Assembly: GCA_963668115.1 (NCBI GenBank)
Contig: OY764147.1
Location: 2,948,176-3,012,175, forward strand
Direction of reading: 5' to 3'
From: Plut-88900 sp963668115
GTDB lineage: Bacteria; Chloroflexota; Dehalococcoidia; Plut-88900
DNA length: 64,000 bases
Part shown: positions 40,879 to 49,969 of the stretch, in pieces
Layout: every line of letters starts with the position of its first letter
Position numbering within the stretch: the first letter of the stretch is position 1
Made by a program: the position numbers and the translations under genes
The notes under the pieces: generated by a model
What the model saw: the letters and a program-made list of their open reading frames with translations, nothing else
Database searches by the model: none
What the model was told of the DNA's origin: nothing

Positions 40879-40892
40879 AGCCTTCAAACCCA
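40879..40892. repeat. 14-bp direct repeat flanking the methyltransferase gene, left copy
   Basis: AGCCTTCAAACCCA, identical to 43684-43697. The left copy lies about 18 bp before the start codon and the right copy begins at the last base of the stop codon, so the pair brackets the gene exactly. Confidence 0.7.
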
Positions 40893-40909
40893 TTTATTAA
40901 GCAGGACGA

Positions 40910-43684
40910 TTGCGGATTGTGAACACCCCGATAGGAAAGCTATACTGTGCACTTGGGCTTAGCAAGGCCGTGCTAGTGAAAAAAGACGAAGAATTTACCA
41001 ACGAGGCATTAGCCCGACTTCTTACCGAACGCGGAGTCCCTGCCGACTTCGAGCGAAGGACTGCGCGAAAGAAGATGGATGTGGTCGCAGACGTCAATGG
41101 CCTCCGCGTCGTTTTGGAAGCCGAGACTGGATTTCATCGCAAAGCTCAGGCCATTAAGGACGCTGACGCCCGTCTCCGGCAGGGTTTGACCACCGTAGTC
41201 TTTGCTGTCTGCTATCCGGAAGATGTCACACAATCCAATCTGCCCGGTGCAACCCTTACATGGACGCTGCGCTTGAAGCCGGGAGAACCGGTCCGTGGCT
41301 GGGCAGAGGGTGGAATAGATCAACTCACACGAGCGGTCCAGCAGGCGCCTAACTCCCTTAGCGGTTCGGACTTCGCCGCTCAGTTGCTCTCTGATAGCCT
41401 GGACGCTATGGTGCAGCGATTAAAGATTCCGGTTAGACGCTCCATCGCCCAGGCCCTCGATCTACCTCCCACCAGAAAGAAAGGAGGGGATGAGCAAGAC
41501 CGGTACTTTGTGGCTGCCAAGCGCGGGATGCTCGTAGTAGCCACAGCGATGCTGTTTCATCAGAGGGTTCAGGAGTATCTCCCAGCGGACGCTCCTGATG
41601 GATACGATGGTCTTTGGCCACCCGCTACTGTTACGGAATGCACTGGCCAACCTGCTCCCATTAACGCCTTCCGAGAAGCATGGTTGGCAATTCTTGCCGT
41701 GGACTACCGTCCGGTTTTCGAGACAGGGCGTATTGCCCTGGAAGCTCTATCAATAGACCTAGATACAGCGCAAGGCCTCCGCTCTTTGGCCAAAGTGGTT
41801 ACACGAGTTGCGGAGCTAGTGTCAGGCCTTCGCCACGATCTCCTTGGCCGCATATTCCATAGAGTGCTGGATACTGCCCGGTATGATGGGTCATTCTACA
41901 CATCTACTGCTGCTGCGGTTCTACTAGCTACCTTAGCATTACGTGAGGGAGATTCCGATTGGTCTGACCCCAATGCCGTAGCTGGCCTTCGCATCTGCGA
42001 CCCTGCCTGCGGCACTGGCACCTTACTCATGGCTGCCGCCGAGCGTATCCGTGACCTGCGTAATGCTTCAGGACGAGCGGGTTACGAAGATGAAGAGGCC
42101 CTGGGGTTGGTATTAGTTGAAGACGTACTCTGGGGGTACGATATAAATTTGACCGCAACCCACATGGCTGCTAGCACGCTAGGAATGCTGTCACCCAGCA
42201 CTTCGTTCGCCCGCATGAACATTTACCGGACGTTGCTTGGCGTAGTTAATGGTAAACCTCATCTCGGGTCGCTTGATCTTCTCGATGACAAGATGCGTCT
42301 AGTTCGTTGGCCTTCTGCTACTCGGCAGGTGGACGAGGACTTGGACAACGGAGCGAACCCTCCTGTCATGGATCTCGTAATCATGAATCCACCCTTCACC
42401 CGTGACAGTCTGCGCCACGATCAGTTCACTTCTGCCCATGAGAAAGCCATCAAGCAACGCGAGAAGGACATGCTTAAGGGACAACCTTACAAGGGTGCAG
42501 CCCGCCTCTCAGGGTCTGCAAATGCCTTTATGGTTCTCTCGGAAAGAATGCTCCATGAAGACAAGGGAATTGTTGCCGTTGTATTGCCCACTGTTATGGC
42601 TACCAACCCTGCCGCATCTCAAACCCGTAAATATCTAGCTGGGAGCTTCCACATAGACGCCATCGTAAGTTCCCATGACCCCCAACGCATCTTCTTCTCG
42701 GAGAACACCAGTATTGGCGAGGTATTGCTTGTTTGTCGTAGATGGGATAAGGAGAAACCCAAACCTCCCACCCGCGTCATTAACCTCGCCCGTAACCCGG
42801 CTTCCCCTATCGATGCCCTGGATACCGCTGCCAGAATAGAGCAGGTCACTGAGAGCGGTGCTAAGGCATCTCACGACTTCACAATTCAGCGCGCTGACGC
42901 TGACCGAATTGAGCGCGGCGACTGGTTCGCCGTCAACTTCCTCTCTCCATTCTTGGTCGATGCATATAGGACGCTCACCGAGAAGAACCCCTTCTCGGTG
43001 TCAACCGTGACTTTGAAAGCCCTAGCGGAAGTAGGCCCAGAGGGAAGGCGTATACGAGACTCATACACCACATCGGAAATGCCGACAAATCCGTCGCGTA
43101 GGGCGCTATGGCACCACAAGACGGACATCACTCAGTCCATGCGCGCAAAGACCGACACATACATAGAACCAAAACCGCCTAAGCGCAAACTCGCCGATAA
43201 ATATTGGGAGCAGCGCAGCAATCTCTTGCTTCCCCATCGTCTACGGCTGAACGTCGCGCGTGTTGCAGCAGTTATGTTGGATGAAAAGGCTGTGGGGTCA
43301 ATTTGGACGCCGTGTCGTGCAAGTGATCCAGCTCTGGCAAAGGCCATCTGCTTGTATCTCAACTCCACCGTCGGCCTTTTGACTCTGCTAGGCGGACGGG
43401 ATAACCGGGTCCCTTCATATCCATCCTTCTCCCTTGACACCCTCCGCTCCCTCCCTATCCCCGACTTCACCTCCTTGGGGGAAGCTGAACTAAACCTAAT
43501 GGACGGTTGGTTCGACTGGCTGCAAAATGAGCCCCTGCAACCCTTACCTAACATGCACGAAGACCCCGTGCGACATCAAATCGACGATGCAGTTGTAAAA
43601 GCCTTGGGTTTGGACGCGGACTGGATTGCAACTATCCGTCGTGAGTTGGCACGAGAACCTTCGGTTACTGATCGTAGAAGCTAA
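40910..43684 (+). CDS. single-polypeptide N6-adenine DNA methyltransferase with nuclease-like N-terminus (type IIG-like)
   Basis: 924 residues starting at TTG 40910. An N-terminal segment MDVVADVNGLRVVLEAETG (Asp57, Glu70-Ala-Glu72) followed by ADARLRQGLTTVVFAVCYPED resembles a PD-(D/E)XK-like core with an altered last position. The methyltransferase follows: RYDGSFYTST (motif X), CDPACGTGTLLMAAAERI (motif I, near residue 364) and MNPPF (motif IV, 493-496). The rest should be the target-recognition part, ending with a C-terminal LNSTVGLLTLLGG segment as in type I/IIG enzymes. No separate R or S gene is present. Lower GC than its neighbours and 14-bp flanking repeats point to transfer. Confidence 0.82.
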   Translation: MRIVNTPIGKLYCALGLSKAVLVKKDEEFTNEALARLLTERGVPADFERRTARKKMDVVADVNGLRVVLEAETGFHRKAQAIKDADARLRQGLTTVVFAVCYPEDVTQSNLPGATLTWTLRLKPGEPVRGWAEGGIDQLTRAVQQAPNSLSGSDFAAQLLSDSLDAMVQRLKIPVRRSIAQALDLPPTRKKGGDEQDRYFVAAKRGMLVVATAMLFHQRVQEYLPADAPDGYDGLWPPATVTECTGQPAPINAFREAWLAILAVDYRPVFETGRIALEALSIDLDTAQGLRSLAKVVTRVAELVSGLRHDLLGRIFHRVLDTARYDGSFYTSTAAAVLLATLALREGDSDWSDPNAVAGLRICDPACGTGTLLMAAAERIRDLRNASGRAGYEDEEALGLVLVEDVLWGYDINLTATHMAASTLGMLSPSTSFARMNIYRTLLGVVNGKPHLGSLDLLDDKMRLVRWPSATRQVDEDLDNGANPPVMDLVIMNPPFTRDSLRHDQFTSAHEKAIKQREKDMLKGQPYKGAARLSGSANAFMVLSERMLHEDKGIVAVVLPTVMATNPAASQTRKYLAGSFHIDAIVSSHDPQRIFFSENTSIGEVLLVCRRWDKEKPKPPTRVINLARNPASPIDALDTAARIEQVTESGAKASHDFTIQRADADRIERGDWFAVNFLSPFLVDAYRTLTEKNPFSVSTVTLKALAEVGPEGRRIRDSYTTSEMPTNPSRRALWHHKTDITQSMRAKTDTYIEPKPPKRKLADKYWEQRSNLLLPHRLRLNVARVAAVMLDEKAVGSIWTPCRASDPALAKAICLYLNSTVGLLTLLGGRDNRVPSYPSFSLDTLRSLPIPDFTSLGEAELNLMDGWFDWLQNEPLQPLPNMHEDPVRHQIDDAVVKALGLDADWIATIRRELAREPSVTDRRS

Positions 43685-43697
43685 GCCTTCAAACCCA
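43684..43697. repeat. 14-bp direct repeat flanking the methyltransferase gene, right copy
   Basis: AGCCTTCAAACCCA, starting at the final base of the methyltransferase stop codon (TAA). See 40879-40892. Confidence 0.7.
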
Positions 43698-43726
43698 CCG
43701 TGCTAAAATCGACCCACGGAGTCACT

Positions 43727-45115
43727 ATGGTAGCCACGGGCAACAACAAATTCCGGGACCTCCCGAGCGTCGACAAAATCCTCGCCGCCAAGGAGTCCCG
43801 AGCCCTCGCCGCGACCTATTCTCACAGCGCCCTCGTCACCCTCGCCCGAGACTCATTGCAAGCCGCCCGTGAAGGCATTTCCTCCGGTCGACCCGCACCC
43901 TCTCTCCAGGCCCTCGTTGCGGAGATAGAAGATCGGGCCCGTGCCCTCTGGCAGCCCTCCCCCCGACAGGTGATCAACGCCACGGGCGTGATCATCCATA
44001 CCAACCTTGGCAGAGCGCCCCTGAGTCAGGAAGCCTCCCAGGCCGCAATGCAGGCAGCCGCCGGGTATTCCGACCTCGAAGTCGACCTCCAAAAGGGACA
44101 GCGCGGGGGCCGAGACGCCATCCTCAAGTCCCTCGTCACCCGGCTCACAGGCGCCGAGTCCGCGCTCGCTGTAAACAACAACGCCGCTGCCCTACACCTC
44201 ATCCTCAGCGTCCTGGCCCTGGGTCGGGACGTCATCGTCAGCCGCGGTGAGGCCGTCGAGATCGGCGGCGGCGTCCGCGTACCCGACATCATGAAGGCCA
44301 GCGGCGCCCATCTCGTCGAGGTCGGCACCACCAACCGCACTTACCTCTCCGACTACCAGAACGCCATCACCGAAAACACCGCCCTCCTCCTCAAGGTCCA
44401 CACCAGCAACTTCAAGGTCATCGGTTTCACCGAATCACCTGACACCCGTGACCTCTCCCCCCTGGCCCGCGAATCCGGTATTCCCCTTGTCCACGATGTC
44501 GGCAGCGGTTGCCTCGTCGACACCCGGCAATTCGGCCTCTCCGAAGAGCCGACACCCCAGGACAGCATTTCCGCAGGCGCCGATCTGGTAGCTTTCTCCG
44601 GTGACAAGCTCTTCGGCGGGCCGCAGGCTGGCGTCATCGTAGGCCGAAAGGACCTTGTCTCCCAACTTGCCAAACACCCCCTCGCCCGAGCCGCCCGTAT
44701 CGACAAAATGACCATGGCCGCTCTAACTACCACCCTTCTGCATTACTTGAAAGAAGAGCACCTCGACAAAGTCCCGGTCTGGCGCATGATTTCCGCGTCT
44801 GTGGATGACATCAAGAGTCGGGCTCAAGCCTGGCAAGGGCAGATTGGTCGAGGTTCCTCCGTTGTCACAACTCAATCGACCATAGGCGGCGGTAGCCTAC
44901 CCGGCGACACCCTTCCCTCCTGGGCCCTGCAGCTTCGTCCCCCCGGTGGCGGCTCCATCGACTCCCTCGCCCAAGCCCTCCGCACCGCCCCTACGCCCGT
45001 CATAGGCCGCATCGAAGACGACACCCTCCTTTTGGACCCCCGCACCGTCCTCCCCGACCAGGATACCGCCCTGCTAGAAGCCGTATCCCGTGTACTTTCC
45101 GGAACCCCAGACTAA
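43727..45115 (+). CDS. selA: L-seryl-tRNA(Sec) selenium transferase
   Basis: 462 residues from MVATGNNKFRDLPSVDKIL (ATG at 43727 after CGGAGTC). PLP enzyme that converts Ser-tRNA(Sec) to Sec-tRNA(Sec) using selenophosphate. Family marks: RDLPSVDKIL, INATGVIIHTNLGRAPLS, the tRNA-proximal segment GQRGGRD and the Schiff-base lysine in FSGDKLFGGPQAGVI. selB, selC and selD are not in the window. The gene downstream starts 3 nt later. Confidence 0.95.
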   Translation: MVATGNNKFRDLPSVDKILAAKESRALAATYSHSALVTLARDSLQAAREGISSGRPAPSLQALVAEIEDRARALWQPSPRQVINATGVIIHTNLGRAPLSQEASQAAMQAAAGYSDLEVDLQKGQRGGRDAILKSLVTRLTGAESALAVNNNAAALHLILSVLALGRDVIVSRGEAVEIGGGVRVPDIMKASGAHLVEVGTTNRTYLSDYQNAITENTALLLKVHTSNFKVIGFTESPDTRDLSPLARESGIPLVHDVGSGCLVDTRQFGLSEEPTPQDSISAGADLVAFSGDKLFGGPQAGVIVGRKDLVSQLAKHPLARAARIDKMTMAALTTTLLHYLKEEHLDKVPVWRMISASVDDIKSRAQAWQGQIGRGSSVVTTQSTIGGGSLPGDTLPSWALQLRPPGGGSIDSLAQALRTAPTPVIGRIEDDTLLLDPRTVLPDQDTALLEAVSRVLSGTPD

Positions 45116-45118
45116 CCC

Positions 45119-45508
45119 ATGACCCCCACCCTGAAACTCACCGAGACCTACCGATGCCTCACCTGCAAAGCCTCCCGCGTCGAACCCATAGGCTGGGGCC
45201 AGAGACAGGAAGAATGTCAGGCATGTGGGGGGTCGGCATTCCTGGTCGGCACGCTGGACCCGCCTCCCCTGGAAGTCCACCTCCGACAAATGAGGGTCGA
45301 GGAGGCCCTGCTAAAGCTGGATAAGTACCTGGATACCGCCTTCGTCTCGGGACTCCATCATGTCCGCATCGTGCACGGCAAAGGGCAAGGCAAGGTCCGC
45401 AGTGCGGTATTGGAGTGGGTCGAGAATCATCCCCACGTCGACTCCTTCCGCGGCGCTGAGTTGGAAGAGGGTGGATGGGGGGTCACTCTAGTAACTTTGG
45501 CGCATTGA
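45119..45508 (+). CDS. zinc-ribbon Smr-domain protein
   Basis: 129 residues. An N-terminal Cys4 ribbon (YRCLTCKAS, ECQACGGS) is followed by an Smr domain: PPLEVHLRQMRVEEALLKLDKYLD, the HGKGQGKVRSAV loop and the C-terminal GGWGVTLV. Smr domains are nicking or RNA-cleaving nucleases, here detached from MutS2. The canonical DLHG motif reads EVHL, so activity is uncertain. Probably co-transcribed with selA and rarA. Confidence 0.82.
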   Translation: MTPTLKLTETYRCLTCKASRVEPIGWGQRQEECQACGGSAFLVGTLDPPPLEVHLRQMRVEEALLKLDKYLDTAFVSGLHHVRIVHGKGQGKVRSAVLEWVENHPHVDSFRGAELEEGGWGVTLVTLAH

Positions 45509-45527
45509 ATGCGAGGTGGTCGGGGTA

Positions 45528-46877
45528 ATGGCCGATCAGCGAAAAGATTTGTTCGACGCCTCCACCGAAGCCCAACTCGCCCGCGACGCCCCTCTCGCCG
45601 CCCGCATGAGGCCCGTCACCTTCGACGAATACGTCGGCCAGGACCACCTCATCGGCAAGGGTCGTGCCCTGCGCGCCAGCATAGACGCCGACCGCCTTCC
45701 CTCCATCGTCCTCTGGGGCCCGCCCGGCAGCGGCAAGACCACCCTCGCCCGGCTCATCGCCTCCCGCACCCAGGCCAGCTTCAGGCAGGTCAGCGCGGTC
45801 GGGTCCGGGGTGGCCGAGCTCCGCCAGGTCATCAAGGATGCCAAAGATCTCCGCGGCATGTACCGCCGTAACACCATCCTCTTCATCGATGAAATCCACC
45901 GTTTCAACAAGGCCCAGCAGGATGTCGTCCTTCCCCACGTCGAGGACGGAACGGTAACCCTCATCGGCGCCACCACCGAAAACCCCTCCTTTGAAGTAAT
46001 CGCTCCCCTTCTCTCCCGCTGCCGAGTCTTCACCCTCAAGCCCCTGGACGAGTCCCAGGTCCGAACCATAGTACAACGCGCCCTGACCGACGAGAAAAGG
46101 GGCCTCGGGCGGGACAACATCACCCTCGAACTCGACGCCCTTGACCGCCTCGTAGACCTGTCCGGCAACGACGCCCGCATAGCCCTCAACACCCTTGAAC
46201 TGGCAGCATCCGTAGCCTCTGCCACCGGCAATAGCACCATCGACGTGGATGCCATCGACGACGCTCTCCAGCGCCGCACACCCAGGTACGACAAGAGCGG
46301 CGACCAGCACTACGACACCATCTCTGCCTTCATCAAGTCCCTCCGCGGCTCGGACCCCGACGCCGCGCTCTACTGGATGTCCCGCATGATCGAAGCAGGT
46401 GAGGACCCGCTCTTCATCGTCCGCCGCATGGTTATCCTCGCCGCCGAGGACGTAGGTCTCGCCGACCCCCAGGCCCTTGTCGTGGCAGTCGCCGCCCAGC
46501 AGGCCGTCCACTTCGTCGGCATGCCCGAGGGCTTCATCCCCATGGCAGAGGCCGCCGTCTACCTGGCTACCGCCCCCAAGAGCAACTCCTCTTACGCAGC
46601 CTACCTGAAGGCAAGAGAGGATGTGGAGAGCACCCACCACCTCCCCGTCCCCCTCCACCTTAGAAACGCTACCACCGGGCTCATGCGGGCCTCAGGGTAC
46701 GGCAAGGGCTACAAATACGCCCACGACTACGAGGGCCATTTCGTGGAGCAGGAACACTTGCCGGAGGAGCTTAAAGGGCGCAGCTACTACCAACCGTCGG
46801 GCCAGGGCTTCGAAGCCGAAATCGAGAAGAGAATGAAGGGCCACAACCCCCCTCCTCCCCCCGACACCCCACCTTAG
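45528..46877 (+). CDS. rarA: replication-associated recombination protein RarA (MgsA)
   Basis: 449 residues from MADQRKDLFD (ATG at 45528). AAA+ ATPase related to clamp loaders: Walker A GPPGSGKTTLA, Walker B LFIDEIHRF, sensor GATTENPSFEV and arginine finger region LLSRCRVF. The C-terminal tetramerisation domain contains DPDAALYWMSRMIEAGEDP and ends with GYKYAHDYEGHFVEQE, all family signatures. It acts at stalled replication forks. Confidence 0.95.
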   Translation: MADQRKDLFDASTEAQLARDAPLAARMRPVTFDEYVGQDHLIGKGRALRASIDADRLPSIVLWGPPGSGKTTLARLIASRTQASFRQVSAVGSGVAELRQVIKDAKDLRGMYRRNTILFIDEIHRFNKAQQDVVLPHVEDGTVTLIGATTENPSFEVIAPLLSRCRVFTLKPLDESQVRTIVQRALTDEKRGLGRDNITLELDALDRLVDLSGNDARIALNTLELAASVASATGNSTIDVDAIDDALQRRTPRYDKSGDQHYDTISAFIKSLRGSDPDAALYWMSRMIEAGEDPLFIVRRMVILAAEDVGLADPQALVVAVAAQQAVHFVGMPEGFIPMAEAAVYLATAPKSNSSYAAYLKAREDVESTHHLPVPLHLRNATTGLMRASGYGKGYKYAHDYEGHFVEQEHLPEELKGRSYYQPSGQGFEAEIEKRMKGHNPPPPPDTPP

Positions 46878-46959
46878 GTGGATAGCCTCAAAAGACCCTT
46901 CCTGGGAGGCTGGGAGGGGATGTCCAGTTCCTTCTCCCTTGAGGGGACCTTTGCATAAC

Positions 46960-47085
46960 TGTCATTCCGATGCCCCGCGAGGAATCTGGCGTGGGGTCCC
47001 ATCCGTCATTCCGGCCCCCGAGCCGGAATCCATCCCCTCCTCTCCGTCATTCCCGAGTAGTCGGGAATCCAGGGGTGGAGAGGGT
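46960..47085. repeat. three dispersed palindromic repeats
   Basis: CATTCCGATGCCCCGCGAGGAATC, then GTCATTCCGGCCCCCGAGCCGGAATCC, then GTCATTCCCGAGTAGTCGGGAATCC, in a gap between convergent genes. The third is identical to the one at 34435. Each is a near-perfect stem with a short tip. Confidence 0.75.
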
Positions 47086-47126
47086 GGGTAGGAAACACAG
47101 GCCCGGCTGGCAAGCCCAGTCCTCCA

Positions 47127-48083
47127 TCAGACCCGCGGCAGAACCCTCTCCGCTATCACGTCCAGCAAGTCCGTATCGTCGTAGTCGTATAGCTGGAACA
47201 TCACCCGAGACGCCCCCGCCTCACCATAAGCCTGTATCTGCTCCACCACCCGCTCCGGAGTCCCGACTATGAACCCCTTATCCATTAGTTCCTCGGGGCT
47301 GGCCTCGCCGATGTCTTTCCTCGACTGAAGCATCCCAGCAACCACACCCAACCGACGCGTATACTCCCCATCGTCCCGCCCTATGATCCCCGTCGCTGCC
47401 AGCGAGGTAGTTATCTCCCCCGTGTCCCGACCAGCCTTCCTGCACGACTGGTACAGCAACTCCCGCTTCGCCACGAATCCCTCGACCGTGAGGTTTATAC
47501 CGTTCCACTCCTGCGCGTACTTTCCGGCTATCGGTATCGTGCGCTTTTCACCGTTACCCCCAATCACGAACGGCGGGTGCGGCGACTGTGTCGGCTTCGG
47601 ATAGGAGGTAGCGCCTTCGAGCGTGAAATGCTGGCCCTTGAACGTGGCGTTGACCTGTGTCCACAGGGCCTTTATAACCTCGATCCCTTCCTCCAGCATC
47701 CCATACCTGGTCTTCCAGTCGTAGAAGGGTATCCCGAAGGCAGTGTGCTCAGGCACGCACCACCCCGCCCCCAGCCCCATCTCCAGCCTGCCGCCCGACA
47801 ACTGGTCTATCGACGCAGCCATCTTCGCCAGGACGCTCGGGTGCCGGAAGGTCATCGGTGTCACCATCGCCCCGAACCGTATCCGCTCCGTGCGCGCCGC
47901 CAGGGTCGTGAAAGACACCCAGGCCTCCAGCGCCTCCTTATCCGCCCCAAGCACCAGGGGTTGCAGGTGGTCGGACCTCCACAGCGACTCGAATCCCAGC
48001 CCCTCGCACCGGTCCACCCAGTCGTGCCACTTCTTCCAGGTCAGGTCCTCCTGACCCTCCAGCATTATTCCCAGCTTTACCAT
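47127..48083 (-). CDS. LLM-class F420-dependent oxidoreductase
   Basis: 318 residues from MVKLGIMLEG (ATG at 48083). Luciferase-like TIM barrel: LWRSDHLQPL, RIRFGAMVTPMTFRHPSVLAKMAASIDQLSGGRLEMGLGAGW, then YPKPTQSPHPPFVIGGNGEKRTIPIAGKYA, the cofactor-binding strand of F420 members. Substrate unknown. The gene upstream (threonine aldolase) ends 8 nt away. Confidence 0.87.
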   Translation of the reverse strand: MVKLGIMLEGQEDLTWKKWHDWVDRCEGLGFESLWRSDHLQPLVLGADKEALEAWVSFTTLAARTERIRFGAMVTPMTFRHPSVLAKMAASIDQLSGGRLEMGLGAGWCVPEHTAFGIPFYDWKTRYGMLEEGIEVIKALWTQVNATFKGQHFTLEGATSYPKPTQSPHPPFVIGGNGEKRTIPIAGKYAQEWNGINLTVEGFVAKRELLYQSCRKAGRDTGEITTSLAATGIIGRDDGEYTRRLGVVAGMLQSRKDIGEASPEELMDKGFIVGTPERVVEQIQAYGEAGASRVMFQLYDYDDTDLLDVIAERVLPRV

Positions 48084-48091
48084 GTCAGGTC

Positions 48092-49123
48092 TCAGTTCAT
48101 TATGGAACGGAACGCCTCTACCGTCTGGCCCACGTCCGCTTCGTCTATACCGTAGTGGGTCACCAGCCGCAGGTTGCCCCCGCCCCTGTCCAGTGCCAGT
48201 ACGCCTTTCTCTTCCAGCGCCGCGACCACGCCGCCGTTGGGGAACTCTTTCTCGACGTCCACCATTATCATGTTGGTCTCCACGCGTTCCAGGTCCAGGT
48301 GAAGGCCAGGGATTTCGGCCAGACCCTCGGCAATTGAACGAGCGTTGGCGTGATCCTCGGCCATCCTCTCGATCATCGTATCCAAGGCCACAATTCCCGC
48401 CGCTGCGATTATTCCCGCCTGCCTCATGCTCCCGCCCAGTGCCTTGCGTATCCGCCGGGCCTTGTAGATAAACTCCTCCGACCCGCACAGCACCGACCCC
48501 ACCGGGCACGACAGCCCCTTTGATAGGCAGAACGTCACCGAGTCAAAAGCCCCGACCAGCTCCTTAGCCTCCAGCCCCAGCGCCACCGACGCGTTGAACA
48601 GCCGGGCCCCGTCCAGGTGCATCGGCAGCTCGTGCGCCTCGGCCACCTTCGCCACCGGCCCGATTTTTCCAAGCCCCAGCGGCCTTCCCCCGGTCAAGTT
48701 GTGGGTGTTCTCCATGCAGACCAGAGCCGTGTGTGGGAAGTGCTGGTTTTCCGGCCGTATCGCTCCCTCAATGTCCAGGGCGTCCAGGCTTCCGTCCTCC
48801 GCTGTCGGGACTGTCCGTACGTGCACCCCCCCGAACGCCGACACCCCGCCTGCTTCGTACAAATAGCTGTGAGACTTGTTTCCCAGCACCACCTCGTCCC
48901 CCCGTTGGCAATGAGAGAGGATGGCCGTCAGGTTGCCCTGGGTGCCGCTGGAGACCAGCACCGCCGCTTCTTTGCCCAGCTTTTCCGCGGCCATCGCCTC
49001 CAGGCGGTTGACCGTCGGGTCTTCGCCGAAGACATCGTCCCCCAAGCTTGCATTCGCTATCGCCTCTCGCATCTCGGGGGTAGGCTGTGTAACCGTGTCG
49101 CTCCGAAGATCGACAATTCTCAT
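48092..49123 (-). CDS. low-specificity threonine aldolase
   Basis: 343 residues from MRIVDLRSDTVTQPTPEM (ATG at 49123, GGAGG upstream). PLP enzyme that splits threonine or allo-threonine to glycine and acetaldehyde. Conserved GDDVFGEDPTVNRLE, MENTHNLTGGR, HLDGARLFNA (Asp) and the lysine in FCLSKGLSCPVGSVL. Confidence 0.92.
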   Translation of the reverse strand: MRIVDLRSDTVTQPTPEMREAIANASLGDDVFGEDPTVNRLEAMAAEKLGKEAAVLVSSGTQGNLTAILSHCQRGDEVVLGNKSHSYLYEAGGVSAFGGVHVRTVPTAEDGSLDALDIEGAIRPENQHFPHTALVCMENTHNLTGGRPLGLGKIGPVAKVAEAHELPMHLDGARLFNASVALGLEAKELVGAFDSVTFCLSKGLSCPVGSVLCGSEEFIYKARRIRKALGGSMRQAGIIAAAGIVALDTMIERMAEDHANARSIAEGLAEIPGLHLDLERVETNMIMVDVEKEFPNGGVVAALEEKGVLALDRGGGNLRLVTHYGIDEADVGQTVEAFRSIMN

Positions 49124-49226
49124 AGGGGTGGACCTCCGCAACAGATGGCCCATTCTAGCATCGGGCGTTGAGCCCCGCCAACGTAGCCCATATCATGTTT
49201 TCAGCCCAACCATCAGTGAGAACAAC

Positions 49227-49892
49227 GTGAATAGCACAAGAATCACCTTCCCTTCCGGCCCCTTAACCCTTGAAGGCGTCCTCACTTTGCCGACCGACAC
49301 TGAATCCGGCGCCCGACCCGCAGTTGTCATAGCCCACCCCCATCCCCAGTACGGCGGCGACATGCACAACGGTGTAGTCATGGCCCTGGCCCAAAAGCTG
49401 TCTGGCCTCGGGGTCCCGACCCTCAGGCTCAATTTCCGTGGCGTGGGTCGCAGCGAAGGCTCTTATGACGATGGCCGGGGCGAACTCCAGGACCTGAAGG
49501 CCGCTGTCTCTTTCCTCTCCGCCTTCGATGGCATTGACCCCGAAACCGTCGCCCTCGCCGGCTACTCCTTCGGTGCCGAGATGGTCATCCGACTCGCCGC
49601 CCAGTCCCCCCGCCCGACACCCCTCGTTGCCGTTTCTCCGGCTGTGTCCAGCGTGGCCGGCAAGCTCTGGCAGTCGATTCCCGGGCCCAAGCTCATCATC
49701 TGCGGAGACTCCGATGCCTTCCTCCCCGCCGAGAGGCTGATAGACTCGGTCCCCGATGATGAGCTGCACATCGTCTCCGGAGAAGACCACTTCTGGCTTC
49801 GCAAACTGGACGAAATGGCCGACTTCGCCGGAGACTTCTTAATGAGGCATCTCTCCCTGACCCCACCAATCCCGGCCACCGACACTTGTTGA
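49227..49892 (+). CDS. alpha/beta hydrolase (COG2945-like)
   Basis: 221 residues from GTG 49227 (MNSTRITFPSG); no in-frame ATG is nearby. Nucleophile elbow GYSFGAEMV (Ser), Asp in CGDSDAFLP, His in GEDHFWLRK, plus HPHPQYGGDMHNGVV and RGVGRSEGSYDDGRGE, typical of the small COG2945 hydrolases. Substrate unknown. Confidence 0.82.
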   Translation: MNSTRITFPSGPLTLEGVLTLPTDTESGARPAVVIAHPHPQYGGDMHNGVVMALAQKLSGLGVPTLRLNFRGVGRSEGSYDDGRGELQDLKAAVSFLSAFDGIDPETVALAGYSFGAEMVIRLAAQSPRPTPLVAVSPAVSSVAGKLWQSIPGPKLIICGDSDAFLPAERLIDSVPDDELHIVSGEDHFWLRKLDEMADFAGDFLMRHLSLTPPIPATDTC

Positions 49893-49969
49893 TTGCACAC
49901 CTAGTCTCCCAACCAGGGCGATGGGGTTGGTCCATCCCCGTGATAACATTTACCCGCTCAGTACTAGCC

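Noticed and set aside
45483..46658. Gly-rich open frame opposite rarA
   Set aside because: Shadow frame; RarA signatures on the plus strand are complete.
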